Origin: JAJFHI01 sp050633705
GTDB lineage: Bacteria > Pseudomonadota > Alphaproteobacteria > Rhizobiales > Hyphomicrobiaceae
Assembly (NCBI GenBank): GCA_050633705.1
Contig: JBOEGZ010000004.1
Coordinates: forward strand, 124,001 to 188,000
DNA: 64,000 bases
Direction: 5' to 3'
Shown here: positions 8,953 through 17,772 of the stretch, in pieces
How the letters are laid out: every line of letters begins with the position of its first letter
Position numbering within the stretch: the first letter of the stretch is position 1
Position numbers and translations under genes: made by a program
The notes under the pieces: model-generated
Database searches by the model: none
Told to the model about the DNA's origin: nothing
Seen by the model: only the letters and a program-made list of their open reading frames with translations

Positions 8953-9278
8953 ACCGTGTATCAATTGGCGATATGCGCCAGAGGCTTGTTCTTGAGCAGC
9001 CTGATTTCATCAGCGACGGCGGCGGCGGTGTTGAAGAAACGTGGCTCGTCGTGGCGGAGCTTTGGGCGGCGATGAAACCCTTGACAGGGGCAGAACGTGT
9101 TGAGGCGGAAGCGGTTGCTGGCCGGGTCAGCCACGAGGTTTGGCTGCGGTATCGAGACGGTGTGACATCTGAGATGCGGTTTCGTTTGGGAAACAGGTTT
9201 CTTGATATCCGGGCGGTGATTGATGTCGACGAGAAAGGCCGCTTTCTTAAATGTTTGGCTGAAGAGCGTGACCTATGA
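8949..9278 (+). CDS. GTA gp7, head-tail adaptor (SPP1 gp16-like)
   Basis: The 109-residue product has the small beta-barrel adaptor pattern: GDMRQRLVLEQP at the N-terminus, ELWAAMKPLTGAERVEAEAV in the middle, and MRFRLGNRFLDIRAVIDVDE towards the end. It seals the connector and joins head to tail. It begins in an ATGA overlap with the gp6 stop, so translation is probably coupled to gp6. The TGA within gp6 may therefore lower gp7 expression by polarity. Confidence 0.9.
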   Translation: MNRVSIGDMRQRLVLEQPDFISDGGGGVEETWLVVAELWAAMKPLTGAERVEAEAVAGRVSHEVWLRYRDGVTSEMRFRLGNRFLDIRAVIDVDEKGRFLKCLAEERDL

Positions 9279-9463
9279 AGATATCAACGTGCTTTGAAGG
9301 CTTGGACACGCTCGTGCGACCAAGGCGTCTGGGTCGCTTATTGAAAGGCGCCCAGCAACGTATTTTACGCCGCTACCGTGAGCGTTTGCATGACCAGGCG
9401 CGGATGAATGACGAAAGTATCGCGCGGCCAAAACGTCGACGTTCCTCACGCACGTCGAATTAG
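9275..9463 (+). CDS. Small arginine-rich protein between gp7 and gp8
   Basis: A 62-residue frame that starts in an ATGA overlap with gp7; GAAGAG lies about 8 bases upstream. The product is very basic, with at least 16 Arg (for example RRLGRLLKGAQQRILRRYRE). I recognise no family, and the standard RcGTA cluster has no gene here. The overlap and ribosome site support translation. It could be a DNA- or RNA-binding accessory, or a degraded remnant. Confidence 0.5.
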   Translation: MKISTCFEGLDTLVRPRRLGRLLKGAQQRILRRYRERLHDQARMNDESIARPKRRRSSRTSN

Positions 9464-9492
9464 AAAAATCTTGAAACTGAACTGAAAGGGCG

Positions 9493-9903
9493 ATGATGAC
9501 AAGCGCAGCTTGGGCATTGCAGCAGTCTGTTTATCAACGACTTCGCGCAAACACAGGGCTAACCGGTATGTTGGGCGGTGAGGACATCTTTGACGACGTG
9601 CCGCGCTCTGCGTCATTTCCATATTTAACGTTGGGTCAAAGTATGGTGCGCGACTGGAGCGCTGGTGGTGACGACGGGCATGAACATATTCTAACGCTTC
9701 ACGTTTGGTCGCGGGCGAATGGTCGAAAAGAAGTCTATGAAATTATGGGCGTATTGAAAGACGTGCTGCACGATCAACACGTGTCATTGGTCGACCATCA
9801 GCTTGTAAATCTGCGCCATGAGTTTTCGGAAGCACGCCGTGATCCCGATGGTGAGACCTATCATGGAATTGTTAGGTTTCGAGCGATTACTGAACCGGCA
9901 TAA
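9493..9903 (+). CDS. GTA gp8, tail terminator/completion protein (DUF3168)
   Basis: 136 residues of the DUF3168 type: ALQQSVYQRLRANTGLTGML at the N-terminus, then IFDDVPRSASFPYLTLGQS, DDGHEHILTLHVWSRANG and a C-terminal YHGIVRFRAITE. Homologues cap or terminate the tail tube at the head side. GAAAGGG precedes the ATG. The 170 bases after it hold only a weak GGGTC/GACCC hairpin (10016-10031). Confidence 0.9.
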   Translation: MMTSAAWALQQSVYQRLRANTGLTGMLGGEDIFDDVPRSASFPYLTLGQSMVRDWSAGGDDGHEHILTLHVWSRANGRKEVYEIMGVLKDVLHDQHVSLVDHQLVNLRHEFSEARRDPDGETYHGIVRFRAITEPA

Positions 9904-10074
9904 CGAATTTTGTGATCGAAAAATAATTGTTTAGCGGCAGCGGAATGCTTTCGCGGGTGGCTTTGTTCTTGCGCGCGATAAAGGTGCATCCGTTGCTGCG
10001 TTGGTTCGAGGTTGTGGGTCGAGAGTGACCCGGAGAGATGAATTTTATTTGGCGTTAGAGGAAAGGCCGCGAGT

Positions 10075-10488
10075 ATGGCAGCACAAAAGGGCAAGGACCT
10101 CCTGTTGAAGATCGACAGCGACGGGATGGGCACATTTACAACAATCGCAGGACTAAGATCGCGTACGTTGGCGTTCAATGCTGAATCTGTTGACGTGACA
10201 CATCAAGAATCTGCCGGGCAATGGCGCGAGCTCCTGAGCGGCGCTGGAATTAAATCGGCTCGTGTCACTGGGTCGGGAATTTTCAAAGATGCAAGTTCGG
10301 ATGCTTTGGTGCGCCAGCATGTTTTCGATGGGTCCATTCCTGATTGGGAAATCATTATCCCAGATTTTGGAACTGTGACCGGGCCATTTCAAATTACGAG
10401 TTTTGAGTTGACCGGTCGCCATGATGGCGAAGTCGCTTTCGAAATCGGTTTGGAAAGTGCTGGCGAGTTGACGTTTGCAGCGGTCTAA
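10075..10488 (+). CDS. GTA gp9, major tail (tube) protein, TP901-1 family
   Basis: 137 residues; hexamers stack to make the tail tube. Family features are QKGKDLLLKIDSDGMGTFTT, then TIAGLRSRTLAFNAESVDVT, SAGQWRELLSGAGIKSARVT and a C-terminal HDGEVAFEIGLESAGELTF. AGAGGAAAGG lies just upstream of the ATG. Only nine bases separate it from gp10. Confidence 0.93.
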   Translation: MAAQKGKDLLLKIDSDGMGTFTTIAGLRSRTLAFNAESVDVTHQESAGQWRELLSGAGIKSARVTGSGIFKDASSDALVRQHVFDGSIPDWEIIIPDFGTVTGPFQITSFELTGRHDGEVAFEIGLESAGELTFAAV

Positions 10489-10497
10489 GGGGGGGGA

Positions 10498-10890
10498 ATG
10501 GCGAATTTACATCGCGGTGAAATATCCGCAGAGCTTGATGGTCAAGCCTACTGTTTGTGTCTGACGCTTGGGGCATTGGCGGAACTGGAATCGGCTTTCG
10601 GTGACGAAGATATGTTGGCCCTTGTTGAGCGGTTTGAGAAGGGGCGAATTTCCTCGCGTGATGCGATGAGAATTATTGGCGCTGGCCTGAGAGGTGGCGG
10701 ACACGATATTAGCGATGACCGCGTCGCGGTGATGCGTACACCGGGTGGTGTCTCTGGCTTCGTTGACATCGTTGCACGACTGCTGCGCGCGACGTTTGCC
10801 ACCTCCCAAGCAATGGGTGATGAGACGTTGAGTTCGAGTGGGCAAGAGGAGGTTGGTCAAACCAACGGCCCTTTCCCTGGGATGAGGTGA
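10498..10890 (+). CDS. GTA gp10, tail assembly chaperone
   Basis: 130 residues of the GTA gp10 family: HRGEISAELDGQAYCLCLTL, ALAELESAFGDEDMLALVER, and AMRIIGAGLRGGGHD. In tailed phages the gene in this place (gpG type) coats the tape measure during tube assembly and is extended by a -1 ribosomal frameshift into the next gene. The last 20 or so residues (SSSGQEEVGQTNGPFPGMR) look unstructured. They contain the codons CCT TTC of a CCCTTTC heptamer, 15 bases before the stop. The stop overlaps the next start as TGATG. Confidence 0.88.
   Translation: MANLHRGEISAELDGQAYCLCLTLGALAELESAFGDEDMLALVERFEKGRISSRDAMRIIGAGLRGGGHDISDDRVAVMRTPGGVSGFVDIVARLLRATFATSQAMGDETLSSSGQEEVGQTNGPFPGMR
10869..10875 (+). 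promoter_or_regulatory. Candidate -1 programmed frameshift site CCCTTTC
   Basis: In the gp10 frame this reads C CCT TTC, the X XXY YYZ form. Slipping back one base lets the Pro tRNA re-pair with CCC and the Phe tRNA with TTT. The new frame reads PWDEVMAAGFGLL and runs to the gp10.1 stop at 11058-11060, giving a fusion of about 187 residues. An AGGAGG at 10847-10852, 16 bases upstream and with no usable start codon after it, could act as an internal Shine-Dalgarno stimulator. I see no clear downstream pseudoknot. Confidence 0.55.
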
Positions 10891-11060
10891 TGGCAGCAGG
10901 CTTTGGCTTGTTAGGGCTAACGCCGGGCGCTTTTTGGGCGCTGACGCTGAAGGAATTTGATGCCGCGCTCCGTGGCAGGCTTGGTGTTGGCAACTGGGCG
11001 AAACCGCCGTCACGTTCCGACGTTACCGCGTTGATGGCGCAGTATCCAGATCAACAATAA
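10890..11060 (+). CDS. GTA gp10.1, small tail assembly chaperone (TIGR02216/TAC type)
   Basis: As a separate gene it encodes 56 residues from ATG 10890: MAAGFGLLGLTPGAFWALTL, KEFDAALRGRLGVG, ending ALMAQYPDQQ. The GLxPxxFWxLTxxEF pattern is that of the rcc01693-like chaperone family. The frame stays open upstream to 10824 and encodes FPWDEV directly before the ATG. From memory, homologues have a tryptophan-containing start at that place. No ATG, TTG or GTG other than GTG 10887 precedes it. It is therefore made either by TGATG re-initiation or as the C-terminal half of a frameshift fusion with gp10. Confidence 0.8.
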   Translation: MAAGFGLLGLTPGAFWALTLKEFDAALRGRLGVGNWAKPPSRSDVTALMAQYPDQQ

Positions 11061-11112
11061 GTGCATTCAGAAGAAAAAAGATTTCGCACATGAGTGAGAT
11101 TGGGAGACCAAG

Positions 11113-11703
11113 ATGGATGACGAGTTTGGATTTGAAGAGGCAGCGACGATCTCGATTCGTGCCGATACAACCGAATATCGCAAAGGTCTGCTGGAGGCCT
11201 CTTCGATTGGGCGACAATTCGGTCGGTCTTTAACGCGTGCCTTTGATGGGATTGCATTTAAGGGACGAGGTTTGGGGGATGTCTTTCGGTCCTTGGCGCT
11301 GGATCTTTCTAAACTTGTTTTGAAGTCTGCATTCAAGCCTGTTGAACAGGGATTGGGTGGGCTGTTGAGTGGTTTGTTTTCGGGCGGCGTAGGTTTTGCC
11401 AAGGGGGCCGCCTTGCAGCAAGGAACGCCGATACCTTTTGCCAAAGGTGGAGTAATTTCTAGTCCGGTGACGTTTCCGCTTGGCGGCGGTGGTGTTGGAC
11501 TTGCTGGGGAAGCCGGGGCGGAAGCCATTATGCCATTGCGGCGTGGCGCGGATGGGCGATTGGGAGTGGCAGCTTCGGGCGGCAGCAATGTCACGGTGAC
11601 GATGAATATCTCTTCACCCGATGTTGATGGGTTCCAACGCTCACAAACCCAAGTTGCAGCCCAACTGGCGCGCGCAGTTTCACTTGGGCAGCGCAATCTG
11701 TAG
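11113..11703 (+). CDS. GTA gp11, short tail tape measure protein
   Basis: 196 residues, far shorter than phage tape measures but close to RcGTA gp11 (about 220), fitting a very short GTA tail. A helical N-terminal half (TEYRKGLLEASSIGRQFGRS) leads to a Gly-rich hydrophobic centre (GLGGLLSGLFSGGVGFAKGA). Then come the family signature PFAKGGVISSPVTFPLGGG and GEAGAEAIMPLRRGADGRLG, and a C-terminal helix. It sets tail length and probably leaves the tail during DNA delivery. Confidence 0.92.
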   Translation: MDDEFGFEEAATISIRADTTEYRKGLLEASSIGRQFGRSLTRAFDGIAFKGRGLGDVFRSLALDLSKLVLKSAFKPVEQGLGGLLSGLFSGGVGFAKGAALQQGTPIPFAKGGVISSPVTFPLGGGGVGLAGEAGAEAIMPLRRGADGRLGVAASGGSNVTVTMNISSPDVDGFQRSQTQVAAQLARAVSLGQRNL

Positions 11704-11733
11704 CTTTATGACTTAACAGGAAGACCGTTCAAT

Positions 11734-12372
11734 ATGAGTTTTCATGAAGTACGTTTTCCAAGTGACATTTCGCGTCGAGCTCAGGGTGGACCAGAGCGGC
11801 GAACGGAAGTGATTGTACTTGGATCGGGTTACGAAGAACGAAACAGCAGATGGGCAGATTCTAGAAGACGGTTCGATGCTGGTTACGGAATAAAATCGCT
11901 CGATGATTTGCACAGTGTCACGGAATTTTTCGAAGAACGTCGTGGGCGCTTATACGGTTTTCGTTGGCGCGATCATAGCGACTGGAAATCTTGCAACCCG
12001 AGTGGTGTGCCAAGCGCGGATGACCAGCTTCTCGGCCTCGGTGATGGGATGGCTGTGAACTTCCAGCTAAAGAAAACCTACGGCGGTGAATTTGCGCCAT
12101 GGGTGCGCGAGATCAACAAACCAGTTTCTGGAAGTGTTCTCGTCTCAGTTGCTGGGCAACAGTTGGTTGAAGCACAAGACTATGTGATCGACACCGTACT
12201 TGGTGTCATTAGTTTTTTGCCAGCATCGATTCCATCTTCTGGAGACGAAGTTCGCGCCGGATTTGAATTCGATATACCTGTTCGCTTCGATACAGACCGG
12301 CTTGAGGTCAGTCTGCAAGGCTTTCAACACGGAGCGATTCCCAACATTCCGATTGTTGAGGTGCGGCTATGA
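11734..12372 (+). CDS. GTA gp12, distal tail protein (DUF2460)
   Basis: 212 residues. The N-terminal FHEVRFPSDISRRAQGGPER is the DUF2460 hallmark. RFDAGYGIKSLDDLHSVTEF and GRLYGFRWRDHSDWKSC follow, with a C-terminal VRFDTDRLEVSLQGF. Homologues form the distal tail ring that joins tube to hub. AGGAAG precedes the ATG, and the stop overlaps gp13 by ATGA. Confidence 0.93.
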   Translation: MSFHEVRFPSDISRRAQGGPERRTEVIVLGSGYEERNSRWADSRRRFDAGYGIKSLDDLHSVTEFFEERRGRLYGFRWRDHSDWKSCNPSGVPSADDQLLGLGDGMAVNFQLKKTYGGEFAPWVREINKPVSGSVLVSVAGQQLVEAQDYVIDTVLGVISFLPASIPSSGDEVRAGFEFDIPVRFDTDRLEVSLQGFQHGAIPNIPIVEVRL

Positions 12373-13235
12373 AACACCTGCCTGAGGGTTTGAGTTCGTC
12401 GATTGCTTCTGGCGTGACAACGCTTTGTTGGTGTTGGCAGTTAACGCCGCGGACCGGAAATGCATTGGGGTTCACAGACCATGATCGTGATGTCACCTTC
12501 AATGGGGTCACGTTTGAAGCGTCTGCCGGATTTACGGCCAGCGAAATTCAAGACTCAGTCGGCTTGGGAATTGATAACCTTGATGTGACGGGGGCTGTAT
12601 CCTCTGAGCACCTATCAGAAGAAGGGCTGGCGTCAGGACAGTTCGATGATGCCCGCGTCGAGATTTACCGTGTTGATTGGATAGCACCGGAAAACCGGGT
12701 GCTCATGAGGTCGGGGAGCTTGGGTGAGGTTAGGCGTTCTGGGGGAGCGTTTTCAGCCGAAATTCGTGGCTTGGCCCACTACCTCAATCAACCGACGGGG
12801 CGGGTGTTTCAATATCAATGTGATGCTGAACTGGGTGATAACCGGTGCGGCGTTGGAATTTCTGCTTCACAGTTTACAGCAACAGGAGCGGTTCTGGAGC
12901 TTGTGACGATGAGACGATTGATTGTTTCAGGACTAGAGTCTTATTCGCATGACTGGTTTTCACGTGGCCTTCTGACATTTAATGGCGGAGCGGCTGATGG
13001 GCATGCAGGTGAAGTAAAGTCTCATGGTGTCATTGCCGGAGATGTCACTGTGGAACTTTGGGAGGCGGCTCCGGCGAGTGTTGAGGTCGGCCAGTCATTC
13101 ACGATCGTAGCTGGATGTGACAAAAGTGTTTCGACATGTCGAAAAAAATTCTCAAACGTCGTCAACTTTCGTGGATTTCCGCACATGCCTGGCAATGACT
13201 TCGTAACGACATTCGCCCGTTCATCGGATCGCTGA
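12369..13235 (+). CDS. GTA gp13, baseplate hub protein (DUF2163)
   Basis: 288 residues of the DUF2163 family. Features are CWCWQLTPRTGNALGFTDHD at the N-terminus, a central IRGLAHYLNQPTGRVFQYQ, and a C-terminal KKFSNVVNFRGFPHMPGND. Cys 151, 160, 250 and 257 form two paired sites (C-x8-C and C-x6-C). The RcGTA hub carries an iron-sulfur cluster in the published structure, as I recall, and these four cysteines are the obvious ligands here. Coupled to gp12 by ATGA. Confidence 0.92.
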   Translation: MKHLPEGLSSSIASGVTTLCWCWQLTPRTGNALGFTDHDRDVTFNGVTFEASAGFTASEIQDSVGLGIDNLDVTGAVSSEHLSEEGLASGQFDDARVEIYRVDWIAPENRVLMRSGSLGEVRRSGGAFSAEIRGLAHYLNQPTGRVFQYQCDAELGDNRCGVGISASQFTATGAVLELVTMRRLIVSGLESYSHDWFSRGLLTFNGGAADGHAGEVKSHGVIAGDVTVELWEAAPASVEVGQSFTIVAGCDKSVSTCRKKFSNVVNFRGFPHMPGNDFVTTFARSSDR

Positions 13236-13254
13236 TCGCAGGGATAAACATTGG

Positions 13255-13713
13255 ATGTTTGAAAATTATGAACCACCGTCGCTGACGGCGGAGGACGTCG
13301 TCGCCTGCGCGAGAGGATGGCTCGGAACCCCCTATCACCATCAAGCAAATTTGAAACTGGTCGGTTGTGACTGTTTGGGTTTGGTACGCGGTGTCTGGCA
13401 AGAACTCTATGGGTTTGAGGTAGAAAAAGCGCCCGCCTATTCGCGTGATTGGGCAGAAGCGGGGCGTCGCGAAACGATGCTTCAGGCCGCAGGTCGCCAC
13501 CTCAAGGTGGTTGACCGATGTGCGGCAAGTGCAGGTGATGTTGTGGTGTTTCGTTTGCGTGACGGATTTGTTGCCAAACACGCAGGCATTTTAACAGGGC
13601 CTGAGACAATGGTGCACGCGATGGAAGGGTGCAACGTGTCGGAAGTTTCATTGGGACCATGGTGGCAACGGCGGGTGGCCGGGGTGTTTCGTTTTCCGGG
13701 AGTGCAGATTTAA
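13255..13713 (+). CDS. GTA gp14, NlpC/P60 cell-wall peptidase
   Basis: 152 residues. The catalytic Cys lies in LVGCDCLGLVRGVWQELYG and the His in VAKHAGILTG, as in NlpC/P60 amidase/endopeptidases of phage tails. It probably opens peptidoglycan of the recipient (or helps tail assembly) in the periplasm. The TAA stop overlaps the ATG of gp15 as TAATG. Confidence 0.93.
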   Translation: MFENYEPPSLTAEDVVACARGWLGTPYHHQANLKLVGCDCLGLVRGVWQELYGFEVEKAPAYSRDWAEAGRRETMLQAAGRHLKVVDRCAASAGDVVVFRLRDGFVAKHAGILTGPETMVHAMEGCNVSEVSLGPWWQRRVAGVFRFPGVQI

Positions 13714-16700
13714 TGGCGACATTGGCTTTAGCAGCAGCTGGCGCCGCCGTTGGGGGCGCTGTTTTGCCAACAGGGGTATCTGTTTTGGGGGCGACGATCA
13801 CGGGCGCGACCATTGGCAGCCAGGTTGGCGCTTTGGCTGGCTCGTTCATCGATCAGGAACTCTTTGGTAATTCGGGCGAGGCAGCAGCAACGAGCGAAGG
13901 TCCGCGGCTGCGCGATCTGCATGTGACAGCCTCTGCGGAGGGGGCATACATTCCGCGCATTTATGGTCGTGTACGCCTTGGTGGTCAGGCCATATGGGCA
14001 ACCGACTTTGAAGAGGAAGCCATTGTTACGGAATCGGGTGGTGGCGGTGGTGGAAAAGGTGGTATTGGCGGCGGCGGCAGCCAACCGACATCGACGCGTA
14101 CCGATTATGTTTACTACGCCAACTTCGCTGTGGCGATTGCAGAGGGTGAAATCTCGGCACTGGGTCGTGTCTGGGCTGATGGGCAAGAATTAAATCTGAG
14201 TGATTACACATACCGCTTGTATAAAGGAAGTGAAACGCAACAACCCGATAGTTTGATTTCGGCACGTGAGGGGGCGAGCCGCACGCCTGCGTACCGCGGT
14301 GTCGCGTATATTGTTTTTGATCGAATGCCGCTGCAGGCGTTTGGTAACAGACTGCCGCAACTCTCTTTCGAAGTTTATCGATCCGTTGAGCCTTTTGGTG
14401 AGGAGATCAAAGGAATTGTTATGATTCCAGGCTCTGGTGAGTTCGTTTATGCGACCAAACCGGTCAATCGGTTCGTTGGGCTGGGAGAAAGTGTGGCTGA
14501 AAACGTCCACACCCGACAATCCAATACGGATTGGGACGCGGCAGTTGACCAGTTGAGATCGACATTGCCGAACGCGAAGTCTGTGTCACTGGTTGTCAGT
14601 TGGTTTGGCACGGATTTGAGAGCTGGTTCATGTTCAATTTTGCCGGGTGTGGAAGACGCATTTAAAGACAATGGAAACGACCAGTGGTTTGCTGGAGGGG
14701 TTGATCGCCTTGGGGCGTATGTTGTTAGTCAACGGGAAGGGCGGCCCGCATATGGAGGCACGCCGTCCGATTTTGCCGTGGTCGATGGCATCCGGGACCT
14801 GAAGCAACGTGGTATCAAAGTTACCTTGGCTCCATTCATTTTAATGGACGTGCCAGATGGCAATGCATTGGCCAATCCGTATGGTGGGACATCGCAACCG
14901 GTTTATCCATGGCGGGGACGAATAACGGTTCACCCAGCACCAGGAGAGCCCGGATCACCAGATCAAACACCGCTCGCTGGAGCACAAATTCAAGCCTTTG
15001 TTGGAAGCGCACAGCCTGAGCATTTCACAATCTCTGGTGATGAAGTTCACTATTCGGGACCAGCAGAATGGTCTTATCGCCGAATGGTTCTGCATCAGGC
15101 ACACCTTGCCAAGGCTGCTGGCGGGGTTGATGCGTTCTTGATCGGAACTGAATTGCGCGGCCTGACTTGGGTGCGTGATGGCATAGGAAGCTATCCGTTT
15201 GTTCAAGATCTCATTCAACTTGCTGGCGACGTCAAACAAGTATTGGGTTCTGGGACGGAGGTGACATATGCCGCCGATTGGAGCGAGTATTTTGGACATC
15301 AACCAGCTGACGGAAGTGGTGACGTTTATTTTCACCTAGACCCACTTTGGGCATCGTCGAATATTGATGCCGTGGGTATTGATTGTTATTGGCCGTTGGC
15401 GGATTGGCGTGATGGACGCGCGCACCTTGATTATCAAAGCGGTGCACGCAGTGTTCACGACCTGGAATATTTAACTCCACAGGTGATGGCTGGCGAAGGT
15501 TACGACTGGTATTATGCGAACCAATCTGACCGGGATGCACAACTGCGAACGCCCATAACGGATGGACAGGGTAAGCCGTGGGTATTTCGCTACAAGGACG
15601 TGCAGTCTTGGTGGGCAAACGCGCATTATGATAGGCCAGGTGGTGTCGAAAATGCGGTCGCAACGCCGTGGGTTCCGGAATCAAAACCGATTTGGTTTAT
15701 GGAGATTGGGAGCCCCGCCGTCGACAAAGGGGCCAACCAGCCAAATGTTTTTGTAGATCCGAAAAGTTCAGAAAACTTTCTGCCTTACTATTCACGCGGG
15801 TCTCGTGATGATTTGATGCAACGGCGTTATCTCCAGGCAATGATACGTGCGTTCGATCCAAGTGCAGAAACCTATGTCCCAGGCGCCAATCCGATATCGA
15901 GTGTTTATGGCGGGCACATGTTGCCGTTGGATAAAGTGTTTGTCTATTGCTGGGATGCGCGGCCTTACCCTGCGTTTCCGTACAACTTGGATGCCTGGGG
16001 GGATGGTGAAAACTGGCGACTGGGGCATTGGTTGACGGGGCGTTTTTCCGGAGCGCCGCTTGCTGATGTCGTCGCCAAAATTTTGGAAGAAAGTAATTTC
16101 GAGGATTTCAATGTTGGTGGACTGTTTGGAACGGTTCCTGGCTATGTGATCGATCGCGTTATGTCGCCGAGAAACGCGCTGGTGTCGTTAGGATTGGCGT
16201 ACTTCTTTGATGCCTTGGAGAGCGGTGGGCAGATCGTCTTTCGTCATCGCGGACATGAACCTTCATTATTGGAGTTGGAGCACGATGATTTTGTTGAAAC
16301 GGGTGCACAAGATGCACTTTGTGTATTAACGCGCGGGCAGGAAACGGATCTTCCGGCGACAGCCAAAGTCTCTTACATTTCTTCACTTACCGACTACCAA
16401 CAGGCCATCTCAGAGTCTCGACGTTTGGTTGGCGCCAGCGGCCGCGTGAGCCAAGCGCAGTTGCCGATTGTGCTTGAGGGAGAACAAGCCGCTCAAATCG
16501 CTGATACGTGGTTGTTTGAGACATGGACGGCGCGCGAGCGCATTCAATTTGCCTTGCCTCCGAGCCAATTGGCCATCGAGCCGGGTGACGTTGTGACGAT
16601 TACACACGGTGGTCGTGAGGTTGATGTCAGGATCACAGAAGTGGCAGATCGCGGTGTGCGCCAAATTGAAGGGCGCAGCATTGATCGCGATGTCTACGAC

Positions 16701-17678
16701 GCGCCTCCGGCACTTGAACGTCCGCCGCGGGCGCAAAGTGAAATCGCGATTGGCCCTGCTGAAGGGGTGTTTCTTGATTTGCCGTTGTTGCGCGGAACGG
16801 AAGTGGCTGAGGCAGGATATTTTGCAGCCACACGTACACCTTGGCCAGGTGGGATTGCGCTCTATTCTTCACCGATCGTTTCTGGCTATGCGTTGCGAGG
16901 TATCGCAACGCGAGAAGCTGTTATTGGCGAGACACTGAATGAGCTGACGCCAGGGCCAGTAGGGCGATATGATTTTGCAACGCGCCTTCAGGTTCAAGTG
17001 TCCGGACAGCTTTCTTCGCAATTGGAGTCTCAGGTTTTATCGGGAAGCAATGCCGCTTGCGTTCGCAATTCGAGTGGTGGTTGGGAAGTTTTTCAATTTT
17101 TATCAGCCGAACTCATCGCAACAGACGTTTATGAATTGTCTGCCCTTCTGCGTGGGCAAGCCGGGACAGAGGCGGAGATGCTTGATGGAATTAATCCCGG
17201 TGCGACTTTTATTTTGCTTGATGGTGCGGTTGCTGAAATTGATGTGACGTCCAATGATCTGAGATTGCCATTAAACTGGCGATATGGCCCAGCAGGGCGA
17301 GATATTGGTGATGCAAGCTACGTTGATATCGTTCATGCATACCAAGGTGTGGGCTTAAGGCCATTCTCACCCGTGCATCCGCGGGCAATCAGAACAAATG
17401 ATGATATTGCATTGTCTTGGATCCGCCGAACGCGAGTGGGTGGTGATAGCTGGGAGACCGTTGAAGTCCCGCTGGGTGAAGATGAAGAGCGCTATGAAGT
17501 TGATGTATTGGATGGTGATGTTCCTGTCCGAGTGCTGAGTGTGACTTCGCCAAATGCCAGTTATACCGCGCAACAACAAGTCGAAGATTTTGGTGTGCCG
17601 CAATCGAGCGTTTCGGTTCGCATATACCAATTGAGTTCCACATGGGGGCGCGGGGCGGCGGCTGAAGTGACGGTTTGA
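13713..17678 (+). CDS. GTA gp15, megatron/host-interaction tail protein with TIM barrel
   Basis: 1,321 residues from the coupled ATG 13713; the longer frame from 13629 would overlap gp14 and is unlikely. The N-terminus has a small hydrophobic Gly/Ala region (ALAAAGAAVGGAVLPTGVSV) and a glycine loop. It is followed by the GTA TIM-barrel, glycoside-hydrolase-like domain (FLIGTELRGLTW, VTYAADWSEYFGHQP, IDAVGIDCYWPLADW, WFMEIGSPAVDKGANQPN; about residues 390-760). A phage-tail-3-like domain and the rcc01698-type C-terminus complete it. Length is close to RcGTA gp15 (about 1,300). It forms the tail tip that contacts and penetrates the recipient envelope. Confidence 0.94.
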   Translation: MATLALAAAGAAVGGAVLPTGVSVLGATITGATIGSQVGALAGSFIDQELFGNSGEAAATSEGPRLRDLHVTASAEGAYIPRIYGRVRLGGQAIWATDFEEEAIVTESGGGGGGKGGIGGGGSQPTSTRTDYVYYANFAVAIAEGEISALGRVWADGQELNLSDYTYRLYKGSETQQPDSLISAREGASRTPAYRGVAYIVFDRMPLQAFGNRLPQLSFEVYRSVEPFGEEIKGIVMIPGSGEFVYATKPVNRFVGLGESVAENVHTRQSNTDWDAAVDQLRSTLPNAKSVSLVVSWFGTDLRAGSCSILPGVEDAFKDNGNDQWFAGGVDRLGAYVVSQREGRPAYGGTPSDFAVVDGIRDLKQRGIKVTLAPFILMDVPDGNALANPYGGTSQPVYPWRGRITVHPAPGEPGSPDQTPLAGAQIQAFVGSAQPEHFTISGDEVHYSGPAEWSYRRMVLHQAHLAKAAGGVDAFLIGTELRGLTWVRDGIGSYPFVQDLIQLAGDVKQVLGSGTEVTYAADWSEYFGHQPADGSGDVYFHLDPLWASSNIDAVGIDCYWPLADWRDGRAHLDYQSGARSVHDLEYLTPQVMAGEGYDWYYANQSDRDAQLRTPITDGQGKPWVFRYKDVQSWWANAHYDRPGGVENAVATPWVPESKPIWFMEIGSPAVDKGANQPNVFVDPKSSENFLPYYSRGSRDDLMQRRYLQAMIRAFDPSAETYVPGANPISSVYGGHMLPLDKVFVYCWDARPYPAFPYNLDAWGDGENWRLGHWLTGRFSGAPLADVVAKILEESNFEDFNVGGLFGTVPGYVIDRVMSPRNALVSLGLAYFFDALESGGQIVFRHRGHEPSLLELEHDDFVETGAQDALCVLTRGQETDLPATAKVSYISSLTDYQQAISESRRLVGASGRVSQAQLPIVLEGEQAAQIADTWLFETWTARERIQFALPPSQLAIEPGDVVTITHGGREVDVRITEVADRGVRQIEGRSIDRDVYDAPPALERPPRAQSEIAIGPAEGVFLDLPLLRGTEVAEAGYFAATRTPWPGGIALYSSPIVSGYALRGIATREAVIGETLNELTPGPVGRYDFATRLQVQVSGQLSSQLESQVLSGSNAACVRNSSGGWEVFQFLSAELIATDVYELSALLRGQAGTEAEMLDGINPGATFILLDGAVAEIDVTSNDLRLPLNWRYGPAGRDIGDASYVDIVHAYQGVGLRPFSPVHPRAIRTNDDIALSWIRRTRVGGDSWETVEVPLGEDEERYEVDVLDGDVPVRVLSVTSPNASYTAQQQVEDFGVPQSSVSVRIYQLSSTWGRGAAAEVTV

Positions 17679-17687
17679 ATCTGAATT

Positions 17688-17714
17688 GGGTGTTCTCGCG
17701 AATAACACCCTTTT
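17688..17714 (+). terminator. Intrinsic terminator of the GTA structural operon
   Basis: GGGTGTT (17688-17694) pairs with AACACCC (17704-17710) across a 9-base loop and is followed by TTTT. It lies ten bases after the gp15 stop and separates the structural genes from the lysis gene. Confidence 0.75.
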
Positions 17715-17772
17715 CGATGCTCCAATCTTAGAACGTAGAATTACAATTGAGACTGATTGAAGAGGGGTCGAT

